Assembly (NCBI GenBank): GCA_951800155.1
Contig: CATOJL010000029.1
Coordinates: 1 to 11,978, forward strand
Length of the DNA stretch: 11,978 nt
Reading direction: 5' to 3'
DNA from: an uncultured Bacilli bacterium
GTDB lineage: Bacteria > Bacillota_I > Bacilli_A > RF39 > UBA660
Shown here: piece after piece, positions 1-7,468 of the stretch
Position numbering within the stretch: the first letter of the stretch is position 1
Layout: every line of letters starts with the position of its first letter
Notes under the pieces: model-generated
The model's input: only the letters and a program-made list of their open reading frames with translations
Told to the model about the DNA's origin: nothing
Databases searched by the model: none
Position numbers and translations under genes: made by a program

Positions 1-114
1 GCAACAGGAACGTTAAGCAATATCTTTTTCCCAGCAAGTAAGGTAACGTATAGTGGAAATGGAAAGAGTAATGTAGAACAAGCATTAGATGATTTATATA
101 GTAAGTTTAAATAG
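1..114 (+). CDS. Surface-protein paralogue, C-terminal end only (partial at window edge)
   Basis: An open frame runs in from the left edge for 37 codons and stops at TAG (112-114). Its last residues contain the pattern VTYSGNGKSNVEQALDDLYS, which matches VSYNKNGQVTVENALDNLYS near the N-terminus of the next gene and a similar stretch in the third. Here the module is the very C-terminus, followed only by KFK, so this protein has a different domain order from its two neighbours. NV-x-x-A-[LI]-D-x-LY motifs are common in secreted and phage-tail-like proteins of Firmicutes; I do not know its function. The start and most of the protein lie outside the window. It is probably co-transcribed with the gene starting at 133, since only 18 bases separate them. 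Confidence 0.7.
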   Translation, partial: ATGTLSNIFFPASKVTYSGNGKSNVEQALDDLYSKFK

Positions 115-132
115 AAAGAAAAGGTGAATAAT

Positions 133-1122
133 ATGGGAAAGAGAATTCATCAAGTGATAATTGGAGGCGAAGTAATGCTACTATGTATGGTAGTAGCATT
201 ACTAAGTACACAAGCAGCAAGCGCGAATCCCCCATCGAATGGAGTCAGTTATAATAAAAATGGACAAGTGACCGTAGAGAATGCATTAGATAATTTATAT
301 AGTAAAGTAAACTATGGGGATGCGAAAGCAAATGAGATATTAAAAGGAAAGAAAGCCTTAGTAGGAGGGAAAGAAGTAGTAGGGACATTCACATGTCCGA
401 CATTAGCTAGCCTTACTCCTGGAGATGCAACAGCTGAAGATATAATAAAAGGAAAGATTGCATGGGTGAATGGGAATAAAGTTGTAGGTACATATACTTC
501 TCCAACATCGTCGATATCAAATCCATCAATTGCTTTAGTAGAAAAAGTAGAATTAGGTGATTATATTAGCTATACACCAAGTAAAACTTCTTATACAATA
601 TCTAAGGAGGATACAGGAGGGACTTTAGATTACAATCTTAATCCCAGTGAATTGAATGTATGGAGAGTCATAAGAGAAAATGAAGATGGGACTCTTGAAA
701 TTATATCAAACTATGTTTCTAGTATAAATTTTTGGCTAACTCCGGATTGCGATTACAAAAGTTTATTAACTAAAATAGCCCAACAATATGAAACAAATGG
801 AATAACATTGGGATCTAGGTATATCGATGGTGGTGATTGTATGCCATTTGAAAAAAGTATTATAGAAGATTTAGGATTGATAAAAATGGCGCTAGGAACA
901 TTAGCTGCAAAAAAAGTTGGAAGTGATGAAAATTTTTCTTATTGGATAAGTGCAGAACGCCTTTGCGGAATCAGTGATGAATCATATAGTGGTGGTTCTG
1001 GAGAAGTCATAGGTGCTTATAATCGTATTCTTTATGTGCGCCCTATTGTAATACTAAAATCAGGTTTAAAAATCACAGGAGGAGTTGGGACAGAAGGTTC
1101 TCCCTATACTCTTGGGACATAG
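133..1122 (+). CDS. Putative secreted/surface protein with duplicated GDA-GK-VGT repeats
   Basis: A 329-residue protein if started at ATG 133, which lies six bases after AGGTG (122-126). The longer GTG start at 124 would use up that ribosome site, so I prefer 133. Residues 1-31 look like a signal peptide: basic KR, a hydrophobic core, and a likely cut after AASA. Next comes the VSYNKNGQVTVENALDNLYS module (38-57), then two copies of a ~28-residue repeat (62-89 and 97-124) of pattern GDAxAxEIxxGKxAxVxGxxVVGTxTxP. Similar repeats occur in phage tail and surface proteins of Firmicutes. The C-terminal part begins LGDYISYTPS (141-150), contains NPSELNVWRVIRENEDG, and ends VRPIVILKSGLKITGG...SPYTLG. 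The next gene shares this whole layout. I see no LPXTG, lipobox or transmembrane anchor, so secretion or non-covalent attachment is inferred. Function unknown. Confidence 0.85.
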   Translation: MGKRIHQVIIGGEVMLLCMVVALLSTQAASANPPSNGVSYNKNGQVTVENALDNLYSKVNYGDAKANEILKGKKALVGGKEVVGTFTCPTLASLTPGDATAEDIIKGKIAWVNGNKVVGTYTSPTSSISNPSIALVEKVELGDYISYTPSKTSYTISKEDTGGTLDYNLNPSELNVWRVIRENEDGTLEIISNYVSSINFWLTPDCDYKSLLTKIAQQYETNGITLGSRYIDGGDCMPFEKSIIEDLGLIKMALGTLAAKKVGSDENFSYWISAERLCGISDESYSGGSGEVIGAYNRILYVRPIVILKSGLKITGGVGTEGSPYTLGT

Positions 1123-1191
1123 GATATGTGAGATAAATTTTACTATGATGTGAAGTATTATATAAAAATTAATAAAAGAGTGAGGGAGAGA

Positions 1192-2220
1192 ATGAAAAAT
1201 AAGACAAAAGATAAAATTATAGTAGGAACAGAAGTACTACTACTTTGTATGATTGTAGGAATACTAAGAATTAATGCAGCAAGCACGAATCCTCCATCAA
1301 GTGAAGTAAACTATAATAAAAATAGTCAAACTAATGTACAAGGTTCCATAAATGATTTATATAATAAAGTAGCTTATGGAGATGCCAAAGCTAGTGAGAT
1401 ATTAAGTGGAAAGAAAGCGTTAGTAGGTGGGAAACAAGTTGTAGGTACATATACTTGTCCAAGTGTAGTAAGCCAAACTCCTGGAGATGCGACACCAGAA
1501 GATATAACAGATGGAAAAATAGCTTGGGCAAATGGCAATAGAATAGTAGGTACAAGAACAACACTAGCAAATGAGGTGGAATTGGGTGATTATATAAGAT
1601 ATATACCTTCAAGAACAAGTTATACAATATATGCAGCGGATACATATTCTAATCAACATCAAACTATAAATCCTAGTGAATTAGATATGTGGAGGGTTAT
1701 ACGAAAAAATGAAGATGGAACAGTGGAATTAGTTTCCGAATACGTTTCAAGTAAGCGAATACATTTAGGACCAGATACTGCCTATGCTAACTGGACTGTA
1801 TATAAATATTTTATAGGTACATTAAATGTAATAGCAGAACAATACGAAGATGATAGATATACATTGGGATCAAGGCATATGGGATATGATAAATCTCAGG
1901 TACAGAAAGTTTTATCTTCAGGGGTCGAAGCTTCAGATGAAGGTTATCTTATGGATAAGAAGCTAGTTGAAACAGCCATTGGAACAGTTATGGCCAAGAA
2001 AAAGGGAACTACCGAAAACGCATGGTACTGGTTAGCCTCTCGAGGCTATAAAAGTATTGATGGTCTATATTTTGGACACGTTGTTAAGAGTGATGGCTCT
2101 ATCTCTAATTATTTTACAGGTTCTACAGGGTCAATTCGTCCTATAGTAGTACTTAGATCAGATTTAAAAATCACAGGAGGAGATGGAACAGAATCTTCAC
2201 CGTACACTTTAGGCTTATAA
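1192..2220 (+). CDS. Putative secreted/surface protein, paralogue of the gene at 133
   Basis: A 342-residue protein from ATG 1192, preceded by GAGGGAGAG (1182-1190). An in-frame GTG at 1150 would add 14 lysine-rich codons but has no good ribosome site. Same layout as the upstream gene: signal-like N-terminus (KNKTKDK, hydrophobic core to about residue 27, then INAAS), the VNYNKNSQTNVQGSINDLYN module (39-58), two GDA...GK...VGT repeats (63-90 and about 98-121, the second more degenerate), then a ~210-residue C-terminal domain starting LGDYIRYIPS. Fixed points of that domain are INPSELDMWRVIRKNEDG (159-176), EYVSS, TLGSRHMGY, WYWLASRG and the end SIRPIVVLRSDLKITGG...SPYTLG. The W-x-W-L-x-S and RP-[IV]-V-x-L pattern recalls DUF6273-like extracellular domains, but that link is tentative. 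A terminator follows directly, closing this transcription unit. Confidence 0.85.
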   Translation: MKNKTKDKIIVGTEVLLLCMIVGILRINAASTNPPSSEVNYNKNSQTNVQGSINDLYNKVAYGDAKASEILSGKKALVGGKQVVGTYTCPSVVSQTPGDATPEDITDGKIAWANGNRIVGTRTTLANEVELGDYIRYIPSRTSYTIYAADTYSNQHQTINPSELDMWRVIRKNEDGTVELVSEYVSSKRIHLGPDTAYANWTVYKYFIGTLNVIAEQYEDDRYTLGSRHMGYDKSQVQKVLSSGVEASDEGYLMDKKLVETAIGTVMAKKKGTTENAWYWLASRGYKSIDGLYFGHVVKSDGSISNYFTGSTGSIRPIVVLRSDLKITGGDGTESSPYTLGL

Positions 2221-2241
2221 GATACATAATAAAAAGAATGG

Positions 2242-2265
2242 AAAAGAGGATATTTCCTCTTTTTT
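2242..2265 (+). terminator. Rho-independent terminator after the surface-protein genes
   Basis: AAAAGAGGA (2242-2250) pairs perfectly with TCCTCTTTT (2255-2263) across a four-base loop, and the T-run continues to 2265. It starts 21 bases after the TAA of the upstream gene and separates it from the metal operon. Confidence 0.85.
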
Positions 2266-2305
2266 GTATGTAACTAATGAATCTATTATTTTATTCAAAA
2301 AACAC

Positions 2306-2335
2306 TTGACAATTGAATGTTTATTCAACTACACT
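2306..2335 (+). promoter_or_regulatory. Promoter of the metal-resistance operon
   Basis: A perfect -35 box TTGACA (2306-2311) is followed after 18 bases by TACACT (2330-2335) as the -10 box. The spacer holds the first ArsR-type palindrome. The start codon of the regulator gene lies at 2392, preceded by AGAGAGATGTGATATT. A TATATT at 2335-2340 is an alternative -10, but its 23-base spacing is too long. Confidence 0.75.
2313..2328. promoter_or_regulatory. ArsR/SmtB-type operator 1 (inside promoter spacer)
   Basis: The palindrome TTGAATGTTTATTCAA has 6-base arms TTGAAT/ATTCAA. It closely resembles the TGAA-N6-TTCA core bound by SmtB, CadC, ZiaR and CzrA. It lies between the -35 and -10 boxes, so bound repressor should compete with RNA polymerase. 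Binding by the adjacent regulator is inferred. Confidence 0.75.
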
Positions 2336-2340
2336 ATATT

Positions 2341-2362
2341 TAGTTGAACATTTATTCAACTA
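2341..2362. promoter_or_regulatory. ArsR/SmtB-type operator 2 (downstream of -10)
   Basis: A perfect palindrome with 8-base arms, TAGTTGAA (2341-2348) and TTCAACTA (2355-2362), around CATTTA. It shares TTGAA-N6-TTCAA with operator 1; the two centres are about 31 bp apart, close to three helical turns, so both sites face the same side of the DNA. It covers the probable transcription start and early leader. Confidence 0.75.
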
Positions 2363-2391
2363 AAGAATAAAATAAAGAGAGATGTGATATT

Positions 2392-2766
2392 ATGGCAAAA
2401 AACGAATTTATATGTGATTGTAATATGATACATAAGGAAGTAGTTGATACAATAAAAAAAGAAATTCCAAATGAGAAAACTTTTCATTATTTGGCGACAT
2501 TTTTTAAGTTAATAGCCGATGAAACCCGTCTTCGTATTCTATTTGTTCTTGCTAAGAAGGAAACGTGTGTTTGTGATATTGCAAATATTCTTTCAATGAG
2601 TAAATCTTCTATTTCTCATCAATTGGCGACATTAAGAAATAGTGGTATTGTGAAATGTCGAAAAGAGGGAAAAGAAGTCTATTATTCACTAGATGATGCA
2701 CATGTGACAAAAGTGTTTGAAGTTGCTATAGATCATATCAAACATAAAGGAGAGGAAAATATATGA
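2392..2766 (+). CDS. ArsR/SmtB-family metal-sensing repressor (CadC/ZiaR-like)
   Basis: A 124-residue winged-helix DNA-binding repressor, normal length for the family. Residues 32-100 contain LIADETRLRIL, the family signature TCVCDIANIL, the recognition helix around SKSSISHQLATLR, and the wing GKEVYYSL. Both known metal sites are present. The alpha3N-type thiolate site is offered by C8, C10 and possibly H14 with C59 and C61. The alpha5 dimer-interface zinc site is complete as D102-x-H104-x10-H115-x2-H118. CadC uses the first type for Cd/Pb/Zn, SmtB and CzrA use the second for Zn, and ZiaR carries both; this protein fits the last pattern. It probably represses its own operon through the two upstream palindromes and lets go when metal binds. 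Its stop overlaps the next start by four bases (ATGA), so the two are translationally coupled. Confidence 0.93.
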   Translation: MAKNEFICDCNMIHKEVVDTIKKEIPNEKTFHYLATFFKLIADETRLRILFVLAKKETCVCDIANILSMSKSSISHQLATLRNSGIVKCRKEGKEVYYSLDDAHVTKVFEVAIDHIKHKGEENI

Positions 2767-2984
2767 AATTCAAATTTAAAATAAAAGGTTTAGATTGTGC
2801 GAATTGTGCAAATGAATTAGAAAGACAGATGCAAAAACTAGAAGAGGTTACGTCAGTATCCATTAGCTTTTTAACACAAAAAATGCAAGTAGAAAGTAAG
2901 GAAATGGACAAAGAAAGTTTAGTGAAGAAAATAGAGGAAGTCATCAAGAAAAATGAACCAGATGTAGAAATTACTTTATTATAG
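2763..2984 (+). CDS. Free-standing heavy-metal-associated (HMA) domain protein, zinc type
   Basis: A 73-residue single HMA domain with the metal loop GLDCANC (D11, C12, C15). An aspartate just before the first cysteine is typical of the N-terminal domains of ZntA/CadA zinc-cadmium pumps (GMDC-x-x-C), while copper domains usually have GMTC-x-x-C. The start overlaps the repressor stop (ATGA) and follows AAAGGAGAGG (2747-2755). The ATPase gene begins seven bases after this gene ends and lacks any N-terminal HMA domain. I infer that this is the pump's metal-binding domain encoded as a separate polypeptide; it may deliver or sense Zn/Cd in the cytosol. An independent zinc chaperone is the alternative. 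Confidence 0.88.
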   Translation: MKFKFKIKGLDCANCANELERQMQKLEEVTSVSISFLTQKMQVESKEMDKESLVKKIEEVIKKNEPDVEITLL

Positions 2985-2991
2985 GTGAAAT

Positions 2992-4836
2992 ATGAAAAAA
3001 AGTTTTATCCAAATTATTTTAGCTTCTGTTCTACTTTTTTTGTCTTTTTTTCTACCTGAAAATGGAGAAATTTTAAGAAATATTTTACTTTTTTTTAGTT
3101 ATTTAATCGTTGGATTTCCTGTTTTAAAAAAGTCTTTTCGAAATATTCTTCGAGGAAAAGTTTTTGATGAGAATTTTTTGATGGCAGTGGCTACTTTAGG
3201 AGCTTTTGGAATTGGGGAGCTTCATGAAGCGGTAGCGGTTATGCTTTTTTATCAGATTGGAGAACTTTTTCAATCCTATGCAGTGGATAAATCCAGAAAA
3301 TCAATTGCTAGTTTAATGGACATATGTCCTAATTACGCAAATGTGTATCGAGATTCAAAATTCGTTCGTGTCGATCCTGATGAGGTCAAAGTAGGTGAGA
3401 TAATTGTTGTATCTCCCGGAGAAAAAGTTCCTCTTGATGGAAAAATAATGGAAGGAAATTCGTTATTCGATACGAAAGCTTTGACTGGTGAATCAGTTCC
3501 ACGTCATGTTCAAGTAGGGGATTCTGTTTTAAGTGGGTGTATAAATCTGGAAGGGGTACTTAAAATAAAGGTGGAGAAGGAATATGAAGATTCAACCGTA
3601 AGTAAAATTTTAGAATTAGTAGAAAATGCAACAAATAAAAAAGCAAAAACTGAAAATTTTATTACTAAATTTGCTAGAATATATACACCGTCTGTTGTTG
3701 TAATCGCACTTTTTCTTGCTATATGTCCACCTCTTCTTTTAAAAGATGCTACTTTTTCAGATTGGATTTATCGAGCTTTATCTTTTTTAGTTGTTTCTTG
3801 TCCTTGTGCTTTAGTTATATCGATTCCTTTATCTTTTTTTGGTGGCATTGGTGCTTGTTCTCGTATAGGTGTTTTAGTAAAGGGAAGTAATTATCTTGAA
3901 AAGATGGCGAATATAAAAATACTCGTTTGTGATAAGACGGGGACATTAACGGAGGGTGTATTTGAGGTACAAGAGATAGAGAGTACCTTAAAAGAAGAAC
4001 TCATTGCTTATGCAGCTTATGCCGAGTGTTACTCGAATCATCCCATTTCCTTATCTATCAAAAAATATTATGGAAAAGAGGTAGATACTTCTCTCATTTC
4101 TTCTGTAAAGGAAAGTGCAGGAAAGGGTGTTCTTGCAACCGTTCAAGGAAAACAAATATGTGTTGGAAATGAAAAATGGATGCAAGAAAATGCCATTTCT
4201 TTCCTTCCAAATAAAAAAGTAGGTACCCTTGTTTATGTAGCCGTTGATGGGATCTATAAGGGAAGTATTCGAATTGCGGATAAGATCAAAGAAGACTCTT
4301 ATAAAGCAATCTCTATTTTAAGAAAAAAAGGTGTAAAGGATATCCTTATGCTTACAGGTGATGAAGAAACCATCGCACATGATGTAAGTCAAAAATTAGG
4401 AATTACTACCTATTATGCAGAACTGCTTCCCCAAGAAAAAGTAGGAAAAGTAGAAGAATGGATGAAGAGAAAAGGAAAAGAGGAGTCACTTGTATTTGTT
4501 GGGGATGGAATCAATGATGCCCCAGTACTTGCTATATCGGATATTGGTATTTCTATGGGTGGTATTGGAAGCGATGTTGCCATTGAAGCATCGGATATTG
4601 TATTAATGACCGATGAATTATCTAAGGTGGCGCATACGATGTCAATTGCTAAGAAAACTATTCGAATTGTGAATCAAAATATTTTTTTCGCTCTTTTTGT
4701 TAAAATTGGAATTTTGTTATTAAGTGCTTGTGGCATGACATCGATGTGGGAAGCTGTATTTGCAGATGTTGGTGTATCTGTACTTGCTATTTTAAATGCA
4801 TTACGTATACTTAGAATAAAACAGGAGAAAGGATGA
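2992..4836 (+). CDS. cadA: P1B-2-type heavy-metal ATPase, Zn/Cd/Pb exporter
   Basis: A 614-residue membrane pump that uses ATP to export divalent soft metals. In order: two N-terminal membrane helices (about 5-50), a further pair around 60-95, the actuator domain with TGES (165-168), the metal-site helix with CPC (270-272), the phosphorylation motif DKTGT (314-318, D314 phosphorylated), the nucleotide-domain HP pair (350-351), MLTGD, and the hinge GDGINDAP (504-511). In the last two helices K571 and D592 (ADVGVSVLAILNALR) match the Lys and Asp that mark the Zn/Cd/Pb subgroup (ZntA/CadA) and differ from the YN and MxxSS of copper pumps. The usual N-terminal HMA domain is absent and is encoded by the gene just upstream, so the protein is shorter than the ~700+ residues common for CadA. 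AGGTGA precedes the ATG closely. The stop overlaps the next gene's start. Confidence 0.93.
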   Translation: MKKSFIQIILASVLLFLSFFLPENGEILRNILLFFSYLIVGFPVLKKSFRNILRGKVFDENFLMAVATLGAFGIGELHEAVAVMLFYQIGELFQSYAVDKSRKSIASLMDICPNYANVYRDSKFVRVDPDEVKVGEIIVVSPGEKVPLDGKIMEGNSLFDTKALTGESVPRHVQVGDSVLSGCINLEGVLKIKVEKEYEDSTVSKILELVENATNKKAKTENFITKFARIYTPSVVVIALFLAICPPLLLKDATFSDWIYRALSFLVVSCPCALVISIPLSFFGGIGACSRIGVLVKGSNYLEKMANIKILVCDKTGTLTEGVFEVQEIESTLKEELIAYAAYAECYSNHPISLSIKKYYGKEVDTSLISSVKESAGKGVLATVQGKQICVGNEKWMQENAISFLPNKKVGTLVYVAVDGIYKGSIRIADKIKEDSYKAISILRKKGVKDILMLTGDEETIAHDVSQKLGITTYYAELLPQEKVGKVEEWMKRKGKEESLVFVGDGINDAPVLAISDIGISMGGIGSDVAIEASDIVLMTDELSKVAHTMSIAKKTIRIVNQNIFFALFVKIGILLLSACGMTSMWEAVFADVGVSVLAILNALRILRIKQEKG

Positions 4837-5051
4837 TTGAAATGATAGAAACCATAATAAAAGTACAAAATATGAAATGTGAGGGTTGTGAGGCAAGAGT
4901 GATTCGTGTTTTATCGGAATTAGAGGGGATTCGTCATGTCGAAGCAAACTATAAAGAAGGGACAGCTACAATTCAAAGTGATGTAGAATTGGATAAAGAG
5001 AAGTTAAAAGAAATATTAGAGGATATTGATTTTCCTATAGTAGAGGATTAG
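4833..5051 (+). CDS. copZ: CopZ-like copper chaperone (single HMA domain)
   Basis: A 72-residue cytosolic protein consisting of one HMA domain with the metal loop NMKCEGC (C16 and C19). The family binds Cu(I) through these two cysteines and passes it to a CopA pump, and a CopA gene starts three bases after this stop. ATG 4833 overlaps the ATPase stop (ATGA) and lies five bases after AGGAG (4823-4827). A second in-frame ATG at 4842 would give a protein three residues shorter and is nearly as plausible. The lysine before the first cysteine is unlike the aspartate of the zinc-type HMA protein earlier in the operon, which supports a copper role here. Metal specificity is inferred from neighbours and motif, not shown. 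Confidence 0.85.
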   Translation: MIEMIETIIKVQNMKCEGCEARVIRVLSELEGIRHVEANYKEGTATIQSDVELDKEKLKEILEDIDFPIVED

Positions 5052-5054
5052 AGT

Positions 5055-7277
5055 ATGAAAAAAATTATCCTACAAATTGAAGGAATGACTTGTAGTGCTT
5101 GTTCTTCAGGACTCGAAAAGTATTTAAAAAAACAAGAGGGTATTGAAATTGTTTCTGTCAATTTAGTCATGGCAAATGCAAGTATTTGTTATGATGATAC
5201 GCAAGTTACTGTAGAGAAAATAGAGGAGTGGATTCAAAAGGCTGGCTTTAAAAGTTTAGGGGAATTTAAAGAAATAAATGAGAGAAAAGAAAATAGAAAA
5301 GAGAAGTATGTATTTTTTCTATTTTCTGTTTTAGCATTTCTTCTCCTTTATATTGCGATGGGGCATATGTTCCATTTGCCTTCTTTTTCTATAATTGATA
5401 TTGAAAAAAATCCTATAGGATATACATTCTGTTTATTTTTAAATGCTCTTCTTTTTATGGGTTATGGGTTTCCTATTTTAAAAAATGGATACAAAAATTT
5501 AATTCATAAAACACCAAATATGGATACGCTTGTATCCATAGGCGTAGTCAGTAGTTTCTTATATAGTACTTATACTATGTTTCTTATCGTAAAAGGAAAT
5601 TTGCAGGAAGTACACCATTTATATTTTGAAGCAAGTGCGATGGTTCTTTATTTTGTTAAGCTAGGAAGAACGATTGATAGAATCAGTAAAGATAAGACCA
5701 AAGAGGCAATTGGAAAATTAGTGAAAATTACGCCAGATCAGGCTAGGATAAGAGTAGATGAAAAAGAAAAACAAGTAACGATTGATATGATAAAAAAAGG
5801 GGACATTTTGATAGGAAAACCCGGAGATAAAATAGCCGTTGATGGCGAGATTACGATAGGAAAAACCCATATAGATGAATCTTTTTTAACTGGAGAAAGT
5901 AAGCCAAAGAAAAAAGGAGTAGGAGATAAAGTAATGGCAGGTAGCATCAATTATGATGGATATATCGAATACAAGGCAGAAAAAATAGGGAGGGAATCTA
6001 CCATTTCAGAAATGGTAAAAATGGTATTAGAGGCAAGCAATCATAAAGTATCACTTGCAAAATTAGCTGATACTATTTCTAGTTATTTTGTTCCAATTGT
6101 CTTTCTTCTTGCTTTTCTTACATTTTTTGTCTATCTTGTTCTTGGTTATTCCTTTGAGGACAGTTTTACATCTTTTCTTACAATATTAGTCGTTGCTTGT
6201 CCTTGTAGTTTAGGACTTGCTACCCCTTTAGCGCAAGTAATTGCAGAGGGCATTTGTATAGAAAATGGTATTTTAGTAAAAAAAGGATTCGTTTTGGAAC
6301 AAGCAAAAAAAATAGACACCATTGTATTTGATAAAACAGGGACTCTTACTTATGGAAAACCTAAAATGAAGCACGTGTTTTTTTATACGAATGAAAAGGA
6401 AAAAGAAATATTTCAAAAGGTGGGAAGTTTAGAAAGCAAAAGTTCTCATCCTATTGGAAGAGCTTTTACTATGTATTTAAAGGAACACAAAATAGAGAAA
6501 GTAAACATAGATCTTTTTCAAAATATAGAAGGTATGGGGATTATTGGGACAATAGCGAATGAAGAATGGCTGATAGGCAATGGAAAGATAATAGAGAAAT
6601 ATAATATTCAAAATGCACATAAAGTACAGGAGCGAAATTTAAAAGAAGAGGGATGTAGTATTGTATATGTAGTGCGAAATAGGAAAATTATTGCTTTACT
6701 AGGATTAAATGATGTTGTAAGAGAAGAAGCAAGAGAAGTTGTTCAAATAGCCAATCAAAGAAAAATTCACACGATTATGTTGACTGGAGATAGTAAAGGG
6801 ATAGCTTTTAAAATAGCGAATGAAATAGGGATTAAAGAAGTGATTGCTGATGTATTACCTATAGAAAAGACAAAGATCATTAAAACATTAAAAAAAGAAG
6901 GAAGATTTGTATTGATGTGTGGAGATGGAATCAATGATGCTCCTGCACTTGTAACAAGCGATATTGGTATGAGTGTAAGAGAGGGTTCCAGTATAGCGAT
7001 AGATGCAGCCGATGTCATTCTTACAAAAACAGATTTATATGGGATAATCAAATTATTAGATATTAGTAAAGAAACCATTCGAAAAATGAAACAGAATTTA
7101 TTTTGGGCCTTTTTTTATAATATTTTGATGATTCCAATTGCCATGGGTCTTTTGCTACCTTTTGGTATTTCTATTCATCCTATGTTAGCAAGTCTTGCCA
7201 TGGTATGTAGTAGTTTAACTGTAATAATAAATACATTATTTTTAAAAAGAAAAGTAGAAAATAACTTTTCTCATTGA
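5055..7277 (+). CDS. copA: CopA-type P1B-1 copper(I)-exporting ATPase
   Basis: A 740-residue Cu(I) efflux pump. It begins with one HMA domain bearing GMTCSAC (C13, C16), followed by membrane helices from about residue 85. The actuator loop has TGES (279-282), the transport helix CPC (382-384) within CPCSLGLATP (the more common form is CPCALGLATP), the phosphorylation site DKTGT (426-430), HP (465-466), TGDS (577-580) and GDGINDAP (623-630). The copper signatures of the last two helices are present: YN (688-689) in NLFWAFFYN and M716-x-x-S719-S720 in MVCSS. A ribosome site GAGG (5043-5046) overlaps the end of the CopZ gene. It closes the five-gene operon; no CopY or CsoR regulator is visible, so control by the operon's ArsR-type repressor is the simplest reading. 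Confidence 0.95.
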   Translation: MKKIILQIEGMTCSACSSGLEKYLKKQEGIEIVSVNLVMANASICYDDTQVTVEKIEEWIQKAGFKSLGEFKEINERKENRKEKYVFFLFSVLAFLLLYIAMGHMFHLPSFSIIDIEKNPIGYTFCLFLNALLFMGYGFPILKNGYKNLIHKTPNMDTLVSIGVVSSFLYSTYTMFLIVKGNLQEVHHLYFEASAMVLYFVKLGRTIDRISKDKTKEAIGKLVKITPDQARIRVDEKEKQVTIDMIKKGDILIGKPGDKIAVDGEITIGKTHIDESFLTGESKPKKKGVGDKVMAGSINYDGYIEYKAEKIGRESTISEMVKMVLEASNHKVSLAKLADTISSYFVPIVFLLAFLTFFVYLVLGYSFEDSFTSFLTILVVACPCSLGLATPLAQVIAEGICIENGILVKKGFVLEQAKKIDTIVFDKTGTLTYGKPKMKHVFFYTNEKEKEIFQKVGSLESKSSHPIGRAFTMYLKEHKIEKVNIDLFQNIEGMGIIGTIANEEWLIGNGKIIEKYNIQNAHKVQERNLKEEGCSIVYVVRNRKIIALLGLNDVVREEAREVVQIANQRKIHTIMLTGDSKGIAFKIANEIGIKEVIADVLPIEKTKIIKTLKKEGRFVLMCGDGINDAPALVTSDIGMSVREGSSIAIDAADVILTKTDLYGIIKLLDISKETIRKMKQNLFWAFFYNILMIPIAMGLLLPFGISIHPMLASLAMVCSSLTVIINTLFLKRKVENNFSH

Positions 7278-7337
7278 TTTTAAAATGAAGAGAAAGTATC
7301 GAATGAAATAGAAAGAAGAAGTTACTTCCTATGTTTC

Positions 7338-7355
7338 AGGAATCACTTCCTTTTT
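7338..7355 (+). terminator. Possible weak terminator after the metal operon
   Basis: AGGAA (7338-7342) can pair with TTCCT (7347-7351) across TCAC, followed by a T-run to 7355. The stem is only five pairs, though nearby GAAG/CTTC repeats (7314-7330) could extend or compete with it. The rest of 7278-7483 shows no open gene; TGAAGA/TCTTCA (7363-7380) forms another small hairpin without a T-run. Confidence 0.35.
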
Positions 7356-7468
7356 CTTTGTGTGAAGAGGTATTTCTTCATGTATCTGCTGGAAAAAAAA
7401 TGAGCTAAGTAAAGAAAAATACTATTTTCCATAATAGAATAAACTAAAAAAATAAAATTAAAGGTAAC

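Noticed and set aside
133..225. Type IV pilin-like N-terminus (G followed by a Glu and a hydrophobic stretch) in both complete surface proteins
   Set aside because: The Glu is 2 residues after the Gly rather than +5, and an ordinary signal-peptidase cut after AASA fits well. No lipobox with the required small residues before Cys either.
1391..1645. Minus-strand open frame inside the second surface-protein gene
   Set aside because: A shadow of a well-supported plus-strand gene; its protein is low-complexity L/H/Y and lacks a start signal. The same holds for the minus-strand frames inside both ATPases and the transposase.
2341..2362. Shared octamer TAGTTGAA between the ArsR operator and the ISL3 terminal repeat (10357-10364)
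   Set aside because: Eight bases in AT-rich DNA match by chance, and the second half of the operator has no counterpart in the terminal repeat.
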